From Actinomycetes bacterium (GTDB lineage Bacteria; Actinomycetota; Actinomycetes; Actinomycetales; Microbacteriaceae): DNA of 64,000 nucleotides. This document shows, piece after piece, positions 8,732 to 17,884 of this stretch (its first letter is position 1; each line of letters begins with the position of its first letter). The notes beneath the pieces are model-generated. The model saw nothing but the letters and a program-made list of their open reading frames with translations, was not told the DNA's origin and did no database searches. The stretch covers positions 62,001-126,000 of the forward strand of contig JAEWJX010000042.1 of assembly GCA_023386365.1 (NCBI GenBank), given 5' to 3'. Both the position numbers and the translations under genes were made by a program.

Positions 8732-10534
8732 GTGAGTGAGGCATCGAGCGAGCGCGTGTTCCGCGCGACTGCCGCCGCCGACCACCTCTCCCCGAGCTTC
8801 CCCGAGCGTGCCGCCTGGGGTACCGCAGGAAAGCTGCGAGCGTGGCAGGAGGAGGCGCTCACCCGGTACTTCGACCCGACGGTGAACCCGGCCAGCAGAC
8901 GCGACTTCCTCGTGTCCGCGACACCCGGCGCCGGCAAGACCACCTTCGCCCTCCGGTTGGCGTCCGAACTGCTGCAGCGCCGCCAGATCGACCGCATCAC
9001 CGTCGTGGCGCCCACCGAGCATCTGAAGGTGCAGTGGGCCGACGCCGCGCACCGGGCGGGCATCCACCTCGACCCCTACTTCAGCAACCGCCACGGCCGT
9101 GAATCCCGTCAGTACCACGGGGTGGTCGTCACCTACGCCCAGATCGCGGTGCGCGCGAGCCTGCACCGCGAGCTGACGAACTCCTCGCGATCCCTCGTCA
9201 TCCTCGACGAGGTGCATCACGCCGGCGACACCCTCAGCTGGGGTGACGCCGTCCGCGAGGCCTTCGAGGGTGCGGAGCGACGGCTCTCGCTCACGGGAAC
9301 CCCCTTCCGGTCCGACACGTCCCCGATCCCGTTCGTGCAGTACGCGCGCGACGAGCGCGGCATCCGTCTCTCACAGACCGACTACGCCTACGGCTACGGG
9401 CACGCGCTCCGCGACGGCGTCGTCCGCCCGGTCGTGTTCCTCAGCTACGCCGGGTCCATGCGCTGGCGCACCCGCGCCGGCGACGAGATGGAAGCAGCCC
9501 TCGGGCAAGACGACACCAAAGACGTCACCTCCCAGGCGTGGCGCACGGCTCTCGACCCGGGGGGTGACTGGATGCCGGCCGTGCTGTCCGCGGCCGACCG
9601 GCGCCTCCGCGAGGTGCGTCAGCACATCCCGGATGCCGGCGGCCTCGTCATCGCCACCGATCAAGCAGCGGCGCGCGCCTACGCGCAGATCCTCACCGAC
9701 CTGACCGGCACCCCGCCGACCGTCGTGCTCTCGGACGACGCGGGTTCCGGCGAACGCATCAGCCAGTTCGCGGAAGGCACCCAGCGGTGGATGGTCGCGG
9801 TGCGGATGGTGTCCGAGGGGGTCGACGTCCCGCGCCTGTGCGTGGGCGTGTACGCGACCAGCGCCTCCACACCGCTGTACTTCGCCCAGGCGATCGGGCG
9901 CTTCGTTCGGGCACGCCGCCGCGGAGAGCTGGCGACAGTGTTCCTGCCGAGCGTCCCTGTGCTGCTGAGGCTGGGCGCCGAGCTCGAGCGTGAGCGCGAC
10001 CACGCCCTCGACCGCGAGACCGCAGATGACGCACTGCTCGACGACGGCCTGGTCGACGACGCGAACCGACAGGAGGAGACCTCCGCCGAACTCGCCGACG
10101 AGTTCGAGTGGGAGGCTCTCGCGTCGATCGCCACCTTCGAGAAGGCGCTGTTCGACGGTGAGGAGTACGGCGCCCTTGCGACCCCCGGCAGCGCCGAGGA
10201 GTGGGACTTCATCGGCATCCCCGGGATCCTCGAGCCGGAGCAGGTGTCGGAACTGCTGAAGCACCGACAGCAGCGCCAGGCGCGACGCGGCGAGGACCGC
10301 CGGGAGCGGGGCGAGGTCGAAACCCAACCACAGCCCCTGCATCGCACCCTCAGCGAGCAGCGTCGGCTCCTCAACAGCCTGGTCAGCATCCATGCCCGCG
10401 GCACGGGGCAGACGCACGCGCAGGTGCACGCCGAAGTGCGCCGCATGAGCGGGGGGCCGGAGGTGGCGCGGTGCACGGTCGCCCAACTGCAGGCGCGCAT
10501 CGACCTGCTGCGCAAACGCCTCGGGGCCGCCTGA
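8732..10534 (+). CDS. SF2 DEAD/DEAH-box helicase
   Basis: A 600-residue superfamily 2 ATPase. Walker A is SATPGAGKTTFALRLA, Walker B is VILDEVHHAG (DEVH type), motif III is LTGTPFRSD, and the helicase C domain carries SEGVDVPRLCVGVYAT and AIGRFVRARRR (motif VI). A variable acidic and basic linker precedes an about 65-residue helical C-terminal domain. The overall type resembles XPB/RadD-like duplex DNA translocases, but the substrate is not established. The GTG start lies 8 nt after TACGCT and 27 bp after dinB, so a repair role is plausible from context only. Confidence 0.85.
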   Translation: MSEASSERVFRATAAADHLSPSFPERAAWGTAGKLRAWQEEALTRYFDPTVNPASRRDFLVSATPGAGKTTFALRLASELLQRRQIDRITVVAPTEHLKVQWADAAHRAGIHLDPYFSNRHGRESRQYHGVVVTYAQIAVRASLHRELTNSSRSLVILDEVHHAGDTLSWGDAVREAFEGAERRLSLTGTPFRSDTSPIPFVQYARDERGIRLSQTDYAYGYGHALRDGVVRPVVFLSYAGSMRWRTRAGDEMEAALGQDDTKDVTSQAWRTALDPGGDWMPAVLSAADRRLREVRQHIPDAGGLVIATDQAAARAYAQILTDLTGTPPTVVLSDDAGSGERISQFAEGTQRWMVAVRMVSEGVDVPRLCVGVYATSASTPLYFAQAIGRFVRARRRGELATVFLPSVPVLLRLGAELERERDHALDRETADDALLDDGLVDDANRQEETSAELADEFEWEALASIATFEKALFDGEEYGALATPGSAEEWDFIGIPGILEPEQVSELLKHRQQRQARRGEDRRERGEVETQPQPLHRTLSEQRRLLNSLVSIHARGTGQTHAQVHAEVRRMSGGPEVARCTVAQLQARIDLLRKRLGAA

Positions 10535-10571
10535 GCCGGATCGGCATCGTGGTGGCGTGATACGCAGCCGG

Positions 10572-10577
10572 TAGCGT
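10572..10577 (+). promoter_or_regulatory. -10 hexamer of a probable leaderless promoter (aspT)
   Basis: TAGCGT ends 7 nt before the aspT ATG, and no ribosome-binding site is present between them. This spacing places the transcription start at or next to the start codon. Confidence 0.55.
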
Positions 10578-10584
10578 TGACCCC

Positions 10585-11820
<1,236 letters not shown>

Positions 11821-11821
11821 C

Positions 11822-14800
11822 TCAGCGGAAGTCGCGCGAGCGGTGCTGCACCCCCGCGCGCAGAGGCTCGATCGCATCCGCGAGGACGTTGACGACCCCC
11901 TCGGGTGAACGCTCGAGGATGCCGCGCACGATCACCGCGGGTTCGTCGCGGGCCACCCGGCGGTGCCGCGCCCAGAATCCCGCCCCGCAGATCACGTTCA
12001 CCAGCCCCGTCTCGTCTTCGAGGTTCATGAACGTGATGCCGGATGCCGTCGCCGGACGCTGGCGATGGGTGACGAGTCCGGCGACCTCGATCCGGCGTCC
12101 GTTCTCGGCGTCGCGCAACGTGGATGCGGGAAGCACCCCCCGGGTGTCGAGGCCCCCTCGCAGGTGACGGACCGGGTGATCGTCGGGCGAGATGCCGGTC
12201 GCCCAGAGGTCGGCCGAGAGCGTCTCGAACGCGGTCGGGTCGGTGAAGAGCGGGGGCTGAACGGTCACGACCGTCCCGGCGAGGAACTCGGCACGGTCCT
12301 GCGCCGCCGACCCCGCGCGCCAGAGCGCTTCACGCGAGCTGAGCCCGAACGGCTCGAACGCCCCGGCGGTGGCGAGAGCCTCCAGTTGGGCAGTGGTCAG
12401 CCCGACGCGTCGGACGAGGTCCTCCATGTCGCGGAAACCTCCCGCCTCATCACGCGCCTCGACGATACGTGCGGCGAGGGGACCGCCGATCCCGCGCACC
12501 GCGGCGAGCCCGAGGCGAACGGCGACCGCACCGTCGCGACGATGCGCCCGGGTCCGGTCGGGTGCATCGGGATCGAAGTCGCCCGGGTGGGGCTGTTGCC
12601 GCTCCGCGCAGGTCGGCGAGCCGCTCGGGGCGGGCGGTACGGCGGCGTCGAGGTGTTCGAGCACCGCATCCGCGCCGGAGCGCAGGATGTCGGGCCGCCG
12701 CACCTGCACCCCGTGGCGGCGCGCGTCGGCGGCGAGTGACGCGGGGGAGTAGAACCCCATCGGCTGTGCCCGGAGCAGCCCCGCGAGGAACGCGGCCGGG
12801 TAGTGCAGTTTGATCCACGAGCTGGCGTACACGAGCAGCGCGAACGAGAGGGAGTGGCTCTCGGCGAAACCGAAGTTCGCAAACGCCTGGATCTTGGCGT
12901 AGATGTCGTCGGCGGCGGCCCCCGTGAGGCCGTTCTCGGCCATGCCCGCGTAGAGCTTGTCGCGCAGGGAGTCGATGCGTTCGAGCCCGCGCTTGGAGCC
13001 CATGGCTCGACGTAGCAGGTCGGCATCCTCTCCGGAGCAGTTGCCGACCGCCATCGCCATCTGCATGAGCTGCTCCTGGAACACGGGCACCCCGAGGGTG
13101 CGCTCGAGCGGTTCGATGAGCTTCGGATGCGCGTAGACGATCGGCTCCTTGCCGAGCTTGCGCCGCACGAACGGGTGGACGGCACCGCCCTGGATGGGGC
13201 CGGGCCGCACGAGGGCGATCTGCACGACGAGGTCGTAGAAGCGTCTCGGCTGCAGCCGCGGCAGTAGCCCCATCTGGGCACGCGACTCCACCTGGAACAC
13301 GCCGATCGAATCGGCCCGGCACAGCATGTCGTAGACGGCGGGCTCCTCTTTCGGCAGCGACTGCAGAGTCCAGCTCTCGCCGGTGGCTTCATGGATGAGG
13401 TCGAAGCAGTGCTGCAGTGCCGCGAGCATGCCGAGGCCCAGCAGGTCGAACTTGACCAGCCCCATCCAGGCGGCGTCGTCTTTGTCCCATTGGATGACGG
13501 TGCGATCCTGCATGCGGGCGTGCTCGATCGGGACCACCTCGCCTACGGGCCGGTCGGTGAGCACCATCCCACCCGAGTGGATGCCGAGGTGTCGTGGCGC
13601 CTTGAGAAGCTCGCCGGCGAGGGCCAGCACGGGGCCGGGGATGTCGGTGTCTGTGGTGGCTGCCGTGTCGAGGGTCCAGGAGTGGTGGTCGACCTGCTTC
13701 GACCAGGCATCCTGCTGGCCGGGACTGTACCCGAGCGCCTTCGCCATGTCGCGGACGGCGTTCTTCGGCCGGTACTGGATGACGTTCGCCACCTGGGCGG
13801 CGTTGCGCCGCCCGTACTTCGCGAACACCCACTGGATGACCTCCTCCCGGCGGTCGGAGTCGAAGTCGACGTCGATGTCGGGCTCTTCGTCGCGCAGGCT
13901 CGACAGGAAACGCTCGAAGGGCAGGCGATACCCGATCGCGTCGACCGCGGTGATGCCCAGCAGGTAGCAGACGGCGGAGTTGGCGGCCGAGCCGCGCCCC
14001 TGGCAGAGGATGCCGCGGCTGCGGGCGAAGACCACGATGTCGTGCACGATGAGGAAATAGCCGGGGAAATCCTTCTTCTCGATCACCTCCAGTTCCGCCT
14101 CGATGCGGGCACGGTCGACCTCGGCGAGGTCGGGGTAGCGGTCGGGCACACCTGCCCACACCAGTTCGCGCAGGTACGACATGGGGGTGTGCCCCGGGGG
14201 GACCTGCTGTTTCGGCAGGGCCGGCTTCGCCCGCCGCAGCGAGAAGGCCAGTTCGTCGGCCAGTTCGAGTCCGTGCTCGATCGCGCCCGGGTAGCGCGCG
14301 AATCGGGCGCGCATCTCGCGGCCGGATCGCAGATGTGCGGCGCCCGTCGACGGCAACCAGCCGTCGAGTTCGTCGAGGCTCCGGTGCGCGCGCACCGCAG
14401 CCATCGCCGCAGCGAGATGACGGCGGTCGGGGGTCGCGTAGTGCACGTTGCCGGTGGCGAGGACGGGGAGGCCGCGGGATGCGGCGAGGGCGGCGAGGGC
14501 GTCATTGCGTTCGGAGTCGCGGGGGTCGCCGTGGTCCATGAGTTCGACGTGCACGGCGTCCCGGCCGAAGAGGGCGACGAGCGTGTCGAGCTCGCGGCCC
14601 GCCGCATCCGGTCCCTCCTCGTCGAGGGCACGACGCACCGCGCCTTTGCGGCACCCCGTGAGCACCGCCCAGTGCCCGGCGGCGGCTTCAGCCAACTCGT
14701 CGAGCGCGTACACGGGACGCCCCTTCTCGGCGCCACGCAGGTTCGCCTCTGTCAGCGCGGAGGCGAGCCGGTGGTACCCCTCGGCGCCTCTCGCAAGGAC

Positions 14801-15226
14801 GAGCAGGTGGCTGCCCTCCGGGTCGGGCTCACCGTTCTGCGGGCCCGTCAGCCCGAGGGAGAGTTCGGCTCCGAACACCGTCTTCACGCTCGAACTCTCG
14901 GCAGCTTCCGCGAATCGCACGAGCCCGGCGAAGGTGTCGTGGTCGACGAGCGCGAGGGCGCTCAGCCCGAGCCGTTCCGCCTCTTCGAGGAGCTCCTCGG
15001 GGGATGACGCCCCATCGAGGAAACTGAAGCTCGAGTGTGCGTGCAGTTCTGCGTAGGGGAGGGCGTCCGGGTCTCGGGTCGCTCCCGGTGGCGGTAGGTA
15101 CGGTCCACGTTTCCGGGAGAACGCGGGGCCGTCGCCGCCGTCGCGCTCCGGAACGTCGTCGGGGCGACGCCCCGAGAGCGCCCGCTCGAACTCGCCCCAG
15201 GTGACCGGCGGGTTGCTCCACCCCAT
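11822..15226 (-). CDS. dnaE2: Error-prone DNA polymerase III alpha subunit, DnaE2 (ImuC)
   Basis: A 1134-residue C-family polymerase. It has an N-terminal PHP domain from residue about 59 (AELHAHSSFSFLDGASSPEE), the palm with catalytic aspartates in PDIDVDFDSDRR at 449-460, helix-hairpin-helix repeats around 935-990, and an OB-fold near the C-terminus. Length is typical of DnaE2, shorter than the replicative DnaE1. It performs mutagenic translesion synthesis with ImuB and ImuA. The ATG at 15226 shares one base with the imuB stop (TGATG), indicating tight coupling; a longer in-frame start would overlap imuB and is rejected. Expression is probably SOS-induced through the imuB promoter. Confidence 0.95.
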   Translation of the reverse strand: MGWSNPPVTWGEFERALSGRRPDDVPERDGGDGPAFSRKRGPYLPPPGATRDPDALPYAELHAHSSFSFLDGASSPEELLEEAERLGLSALALVDHDTFAGLVRFAEAAESSSVKTVFGAELSLGLTGPQNGEPDPEGSHLLVLARGAEGYHRLASALTEANLRGAEKGRPVYALDELAEAAAGHWAVLTGCRKGAVRRALDEEGPDAAGRELDTLVALFGRDAVHVELMDHGDPRDSERNDALAALAASRGLPVLATGNVHYATPDRRHLAAAMAAVRAHRSLDELDGWLPSTGAAHLRSGREMRARFARYPGAIEHGLELADELAFSLRRAKPALPKQQVPPGHTPMSYLRELVWAGVPDRYPDLAEVDRARIEAELEVIEKKDFPGYFLIVHDIVVFARSRGILCQGRGSAANSAVCYLLGITAVDAIGYRLPFERFLSSLRDEEPDIDVDFDSDRREEVIQWVFAKYGRRNAAQVANVIQYRPKNAVRDMAKALGYSPGQQDAWSKQVDHHSWTLDTAATTDTDIPGPVLALAGELLKAPRHLGIHSGGMVLTDRPVGEVVPIEHARMQDRTVIQWDKDDAAWMGLVKFDLLGLGMLAALQHCFDLIHEATGESWTLQSLPKEEPAVYDMLCRADSIGVFQVESRAQMGLLPRLQPRRFYDLVVQIALVRPGPIQGGAVHPFVRRKLGKEPIVYAHPKLIEPLERTLGVPVFQEQLMQMAMAVGNCSGEDADLLRRAMGSKRGLERIDSLRDKLYAGMAENGLTGAAADDIYAKIQAFANFGFAESHSLSFALLVYASSWIKLHYPAAFLAGLLRAQPMGFYSPASLAADARRHGVQVRRPDILRSGADAVLEHLDAAVPPAPSGSPTCAERQQPHPGDFDPDAPDRTRAHRRDGAVAVRLGLAAVRGIGGPLAARIVEARDEAGGFRDMEDLVRRVGLTTAQLEALATAGAFEPFGLSSREALWRAGSAAQDRAEFLAGTVVTVQPPLFTDPTAFETLSADLWATGISPDDHPVRHLRGGLDTRGVLPASTLRDAENGRRIEVAGLVTHRQRPATASGITFMNLEDETGLVNVICGAGFWARHRRVARDEPAVIVRGILERSPEGVVNVLADAIEPLRAGVQHRSRDFR

Positions 15227-16764
15227 CAGTCGTACCGACCTTCCGCCCACCAACCCTCCGCGTCGAGCACGAGCAGCCAGGCGCATCCGCTCGCATCGAC
15301 CGCCTGAACGCGATGGGCGGCACGTGCGGATGCCGGATCCCACCAGCGCTCCTCGAGGGGCCAGGGACCCGCCCATGCGGTCAGTTCCCGGCGGGTGCCG
15401 GTCTGCGACACGATCACGGCGGGTGCCGCGCTGACGAGTCCCCGGTCGTCGACCGTGACCGCTCGACCGTCGACGTCTTCGACCCGCAGGGGCCGGGGGA
15501 CCTCGTAGACGGTCGTGGGTGGCGGGTCGGGCAGCGCGCCGGGCCACGGGTGCGCCCGTTCTCGGGTGGCGACGACACGATCGCCCCACGGAACGAGCGT
15601 CTGCCGGTCGGCGGGTCTGCGTCCGCCGGTGAGACGAGGCACCAGCACCCCGCGGTGACCGATCATGCCCTGCACCCGCGAGAGCGCCGAGTGCACACGT
15701 TCGTCGGGGCCGGTGCCCCAGAGCCCGCTCTCGTGGACGTGCACCGGGTCGACCGCCTCGGGGGAGACCCGCACGCGCACGACGGGTGAGCGGAGCGTCT
15801 CGGTGGCCTGGAGTTGCCAGCGCACCCGGTCGACGACCTCGGCCGCGGAGAACGACCGCGGATGCAGCCACACCCGTTCGTCGTGCTCGCCGCGGTCGCC
15901 GTGCAGTTCGACCCGCAGGGCCGTGCAGACCAGGTGCGCCGCCAAGAGTTCCCGCACGAAGTCGTCGCAGGCGACGCGCACCCCGAAGGCGACCTCGTCC
16001 ACCCGTTCGACGGCGGGCTCGAAGTCGACCACGACATCGACATCGCGCGGGGGGATGCGCGGGGTCGCCTGCCGCGGATCGTGTCCGCACGCGAGGGCAT
16101 GCAGCCGCGCACCGAGTGGACCGAACCGTGCGACCACGTCACCGGGGCGAAGCGCGGCGAACTCGGAGAGGGTGCGGATGCCGAGGCGGGGCAGAAGCGC
16201 CGCCAGTTCGGCGTCGCCCAGAGTCGAGACAGGCAGCGGCCCGAGGAAGGCGGTGGCCGCCTCGCTCGACACGATGCGTACGGGGGCGTCGGGGGTGGCG
16301 TCGCGTGCCGCCAGTTCGCCGGCGAAGAGGCCCGCCGCCACCCCGACCCGGGCGTCCGGAGCACCGTGCTCGGTGACGATGCCGATGATTGTGCGGGCAG
16401 CGGCTAGCTCGTTGCCGTAGTAGCGAGCCGGTCCTCGAGCTCGGATGGCGGCGGTGCCGGGGCGCAGGACATGCCACCCGGGTAGCGCCTGGTCGAGCGC
16501 GGTGAGTATGGGCTCGAACGCCCGCACCGCGATCGCCGCGTCCTCGCGCACGACGTGGAGTTCGGGGCACCGCCCCTGCGCGTCGCGCTGCCGCATGCCG
16601 GCGCGCACGCCCTCGGCCCGTGCGGCCGCAGAGGTGGCGGTGACGACACCTTTCGCGATCAGTGCGATCGGGGCGCTCTGCGGCAGTCGGAGTTCATGCG
16701 CCTGTGCGCGCACCGCCCAGTCGGGTACATGCAGCACGAGCAGTCGGGAGGGGGAGGAAGCCAC
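15226..16764 (-). CDS. imuB: ImuB, Y-family polymerase-like mutasome hub
   Basis: A 512-residue Y-family homologue that lacks the catalytic acids: the usual DMDAFF segment is HVPDWAV near residue 13, and the SxDE motif is replaced near residue 105. Such proteins (ImuB) are not polymerases but bridge DnaE2, ImuA and the sliding clamp. The segment ESGLWG at 345-350 sits where mycobacterial ImuB has its clamp-binding QLPLWG. The GTG at 16764 lies 5 nt after a GAGAAT -10, so the mRNA is likely leaderless. A LexA palindrome occupies the promoter spacer. dnaE2 follows with a 1-bp overlap. Confidence 0.93.
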   Translation of the reverse strand: MASSPSRLLVLHVPDWAVRAQAHELRLPQSAPIALIAKGVVTATSAAARAEGVRAGMRQRDAQGRCPELHVVREDAAIAVRAFEPILTALDQALPGWHVLRPGTAAIRARGPARYYGNELAAARTIIGIVTEHGAPDARVGVAAGLFAGELAARDATPDAPVRIVSSEAATAFLGPLPVSTLGDAELAALLPRLGIRTLSEFAALRPGDVVARFGPLGARLHALACGHDPRQATPRIPPRDVDVVVDFEPAVERVDEVAFGVRVACDDFVRELLAAHLVCTALRVELHGDRGEHDERVWLHPRSFSAAEVVDRVRWQLQATETLRSPVVRVRVSPEAVDPVHVHESGLWGTGPDERVHSALSRVQGMIGHRGVLVPRLTGGRRPADRQTLVPWGDRVVATRERAHPWPGALPDPPPTTVYEVPRPLRVEDVDGRAVTVDDRGLVSAAPAVIVSQTGTRRELTAWAGPWPLEERWWDPASARAAHRVQAVDASGCAWLLVLDAEGWWAEGRYD

Positions 16765-16769
16765 ACACC

Positions 16770-16798
16770 ATTCTCGAACATATGTTCGAGAACGTCAA
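16770..16798 (-). promoter_or_regulatory. imuB-dnaE2 promoter with embedded LexA operator
   Basis: On the minus strand a -35 TTGACG (16793-16798) and a -10 GAGAAT (16770-16775) are separated by exactly 17 bp, and that spacer plus the -10 is filled by the LexA palindrome. The imuB GTG begins 5 nt after the -10. RNA polymerase and LexA therefore compete for the same DNA. Confidence 0.75.
16774..16789. promoter_or_regulatory. LexA (SOS) box, imuB operator
   Basis: TCGAACATATGTTCGA is a perfect match to the actinobacterial SOS consensus TCGAAC-N4-GTTCGA. The dyad symmetry extends 3 bp further on each side (16771-16792), giving a 22-bp perfect palindrome. Confidence 0.93.
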
Positions 16799-16804
16799 TC
16801 GGGG

Positions 16805-17104
16805 TCAGCCGACGATCTCGACCTCTGCTTCGATCGTGTCACCCGGCTCGATGCCCTCCGCGCGACGCACGCGAGCCCCTACGACCAGGCTGTACGCGCC
16901 CGTCGAACCGGGGAAGATCGACGTCGACCAGCTGGTGTCACCCACCCGCGCGACCACTTTCACCGCCCCGAAGCCCGCACGCGGCAACGCGTCCGCCCAT
17001 TCGTGGATCTCTTTCGACGCCTCCAGGGGCAGTTCGACGAAGAACCAGTCGTCGCGTACGCGCGCCTCCCAGCGGCGCAGTTCCGAGGCGAAGCGGTAAC
17101 GCAT
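16805..17104 (-). CDS. DUF1905 domain-containing protein inside the mutasome locus
   Basis: A 99-residue soluble protein that is a complete DUF1905 domain: FVELPLEASKEIHEW, GFGAVKVVARVGDTSW, a STSIFP turn, and the closing EGIEPGDTIEAEVEI. The domain is a small beta-barrel of unknown function, often fused to or near YdeI-type proteins. Here it sits between imuA (20 bp upstream) and imuB (40 bp downstream) on the same strand. TAGGCT ends 6 nt before its ATG, suggesting its own leaderless start besides read-through from imuA. A link to DNA damage is inferred from position only. Confidence 0.82.
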   Translation of the reverse strand: MRYRFASELRRWEARVRDDWFFVELPLEASKEIHEWADALPRAGFGAVKVVARVGDTSWSTSIFPGSTGAYSLVVGARVRRAEGIEPGDTIEAEVEIVG

Positions 17105-17110
17105 GACGGC

Positions 17111-17116
17111 AGCCTA
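17111..17116 (-). promoter_or_regulatory. -10 hexamer before the DUF1905 gene
   Basis: On the minus strand TAGGCT ends 6 nt before the ATG at 17104, inside the 20-bp gap after imuA. It suggests an internal leaderless promoter, and no LexA box covers it. Confidence 0.45.
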
Positions 17117-17124
17117 GACGCGCC

Positions 17125-17844
17125 TCACGCGCCCCGGCCGAGCGAGCGCAGGGGAGCGAGCACCTCGTCTTCGACCTCACCGGCGACACGCGACACGACC
17201 GGCGCCACCGCGCCCGTCGCATCCGGGAGCCAGAGCCGACGCGAGCGGGTTCGCCCCTGCCATGCCGGGGAGCTGGAGGCGACGGTCACCTGACGAGCAC
17301 GCAGATGCCCGAAGCCGGCGCCCAGGCCTGCCCAGTCGCTCTCCGTCACCGACAGCCGGGCGTGCGCACGTGGCCAGCCCGCCATCGACACCAGCACCGC
17401 ATCTCGCTGCCGCAAGCGGGCCGCGAGCCTGCTCGCCGCAGCTTCACCCACCCGCGCACGCGAGGGCGGTTGGACGAGCACCACGGCCACCGCATCCGCG
17501 AGTGCCGAGACGATGGCGAACCACTGATCACCCGGATGCGGTACGAGCACCAGTCGATCGAGGTCGATCCCTGCGGCCGCGGCCGCCTCGACTCCCAGGT
17601 CGGGCATACCGACGATGGCGACCCACGCGCCGCTCGCGCTGGGTTCACGCAGCAGCTCGAGGGCGAGCGCGGTGGAGCCGTCGACCGCATAGCTCTCGCC
17701 GGCGGCGAGAGCCCCCTGCGGCAGCAGCTCGGCGACGGCCGCCGAGGTGGGGAGCGTGCGGATGTCGAGCCGGGTACGCTGCATGCCCCGGATGCGCTCC
17801 TGTAGCGCGTGGATCTCCTCCGCGCGCGACACCTGCTCGAACAT
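17125..17844 (-). CDS. imuA: ImuA, RecA-like mutasome accessory protein
   Basis: A 239-residue protein matching the ImuA' accessory factor that works with ImuB and DnaE2 in induced mutagenesis. It resembles the RecA core but has lost the P-loop: where GxxxxGKT would lie, the sequence reads AAGESYAVDGSTALALELL. Later strands such as GAWVAIVGMP, VLVPHPGDQWFAIVSALADA and VLVSMAGWPRAHARLSV fit the ImuA pattern. The ATG at 17844 is 7 nt after a TACACT -10 and lies inside a LexA box, so leaderless SOS-controlled expression is likely. It is the first gene of the imuA-DUF1905-imuB-dnaE2 array. Confidence 0.88.
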   Translation of the reverse strand: MFEQVSRAEEIHALQERIRGMQRTRLDIRTLPTSAAVAELLPQGALAAGESYAVDGSTALALELLREPSASGAWVAIVGMPDLGVEAAAAAGIDLDRLVLVPHPGDQWFAIVSALADAVAVVLVQPPSRARVGEAAASRLAARLRQRDAVLVSMAGWPRAHARLSVTESDWAGLGAGFGHLRARQVTVASSSPAWQGRTRSRRLWLPDATGAVAPVVSRVAGEVEDEVLAPLRSLGRGA

Positions 17845-17852
17845 GCATTCGA
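17837..17852. promoter_or_regulatory. LexA (SOS) box over the imuA start codon
   Basis: On the minus strand the site reads TCGAATGCATGTTCGA, one mismatch from TCGAAC-N4-GTTCGA. It begins at the last base of the TACACT -10 (17852-17857) and contains the imuA ATG, so bound LexA would cover the transcription and translation start. Confidence 0.82.
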
Positions 17853-17884
17853 GTGTACGCCGCGCCTCCGACGTGCGTCCGGTG

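Noticed and set aside
8711..8740. PafBC-type promoter (TTGTC-like) before the SF2 helicase
   Set aside because: TTGTCGAGTGAGTG shows partial similarity, but the downstream TANNNT at the needed distance is missing and the segment overlaps the start codon.
15227..16090. Longer N-terminus for dnaE2
   Set aside because: The extension lies wholly inside imuB in another frame and is arginine-rich without homology; the PHP domain starts properly from the ATG at 15226, which is coupled to the imuB stop.
15226..16764. A second DNA polymerase IV
   Set aside because: The catalytic acids are missing and the neighbours are imuA and dnaE2, so it is ImuB, not an active Y-family polymerase.
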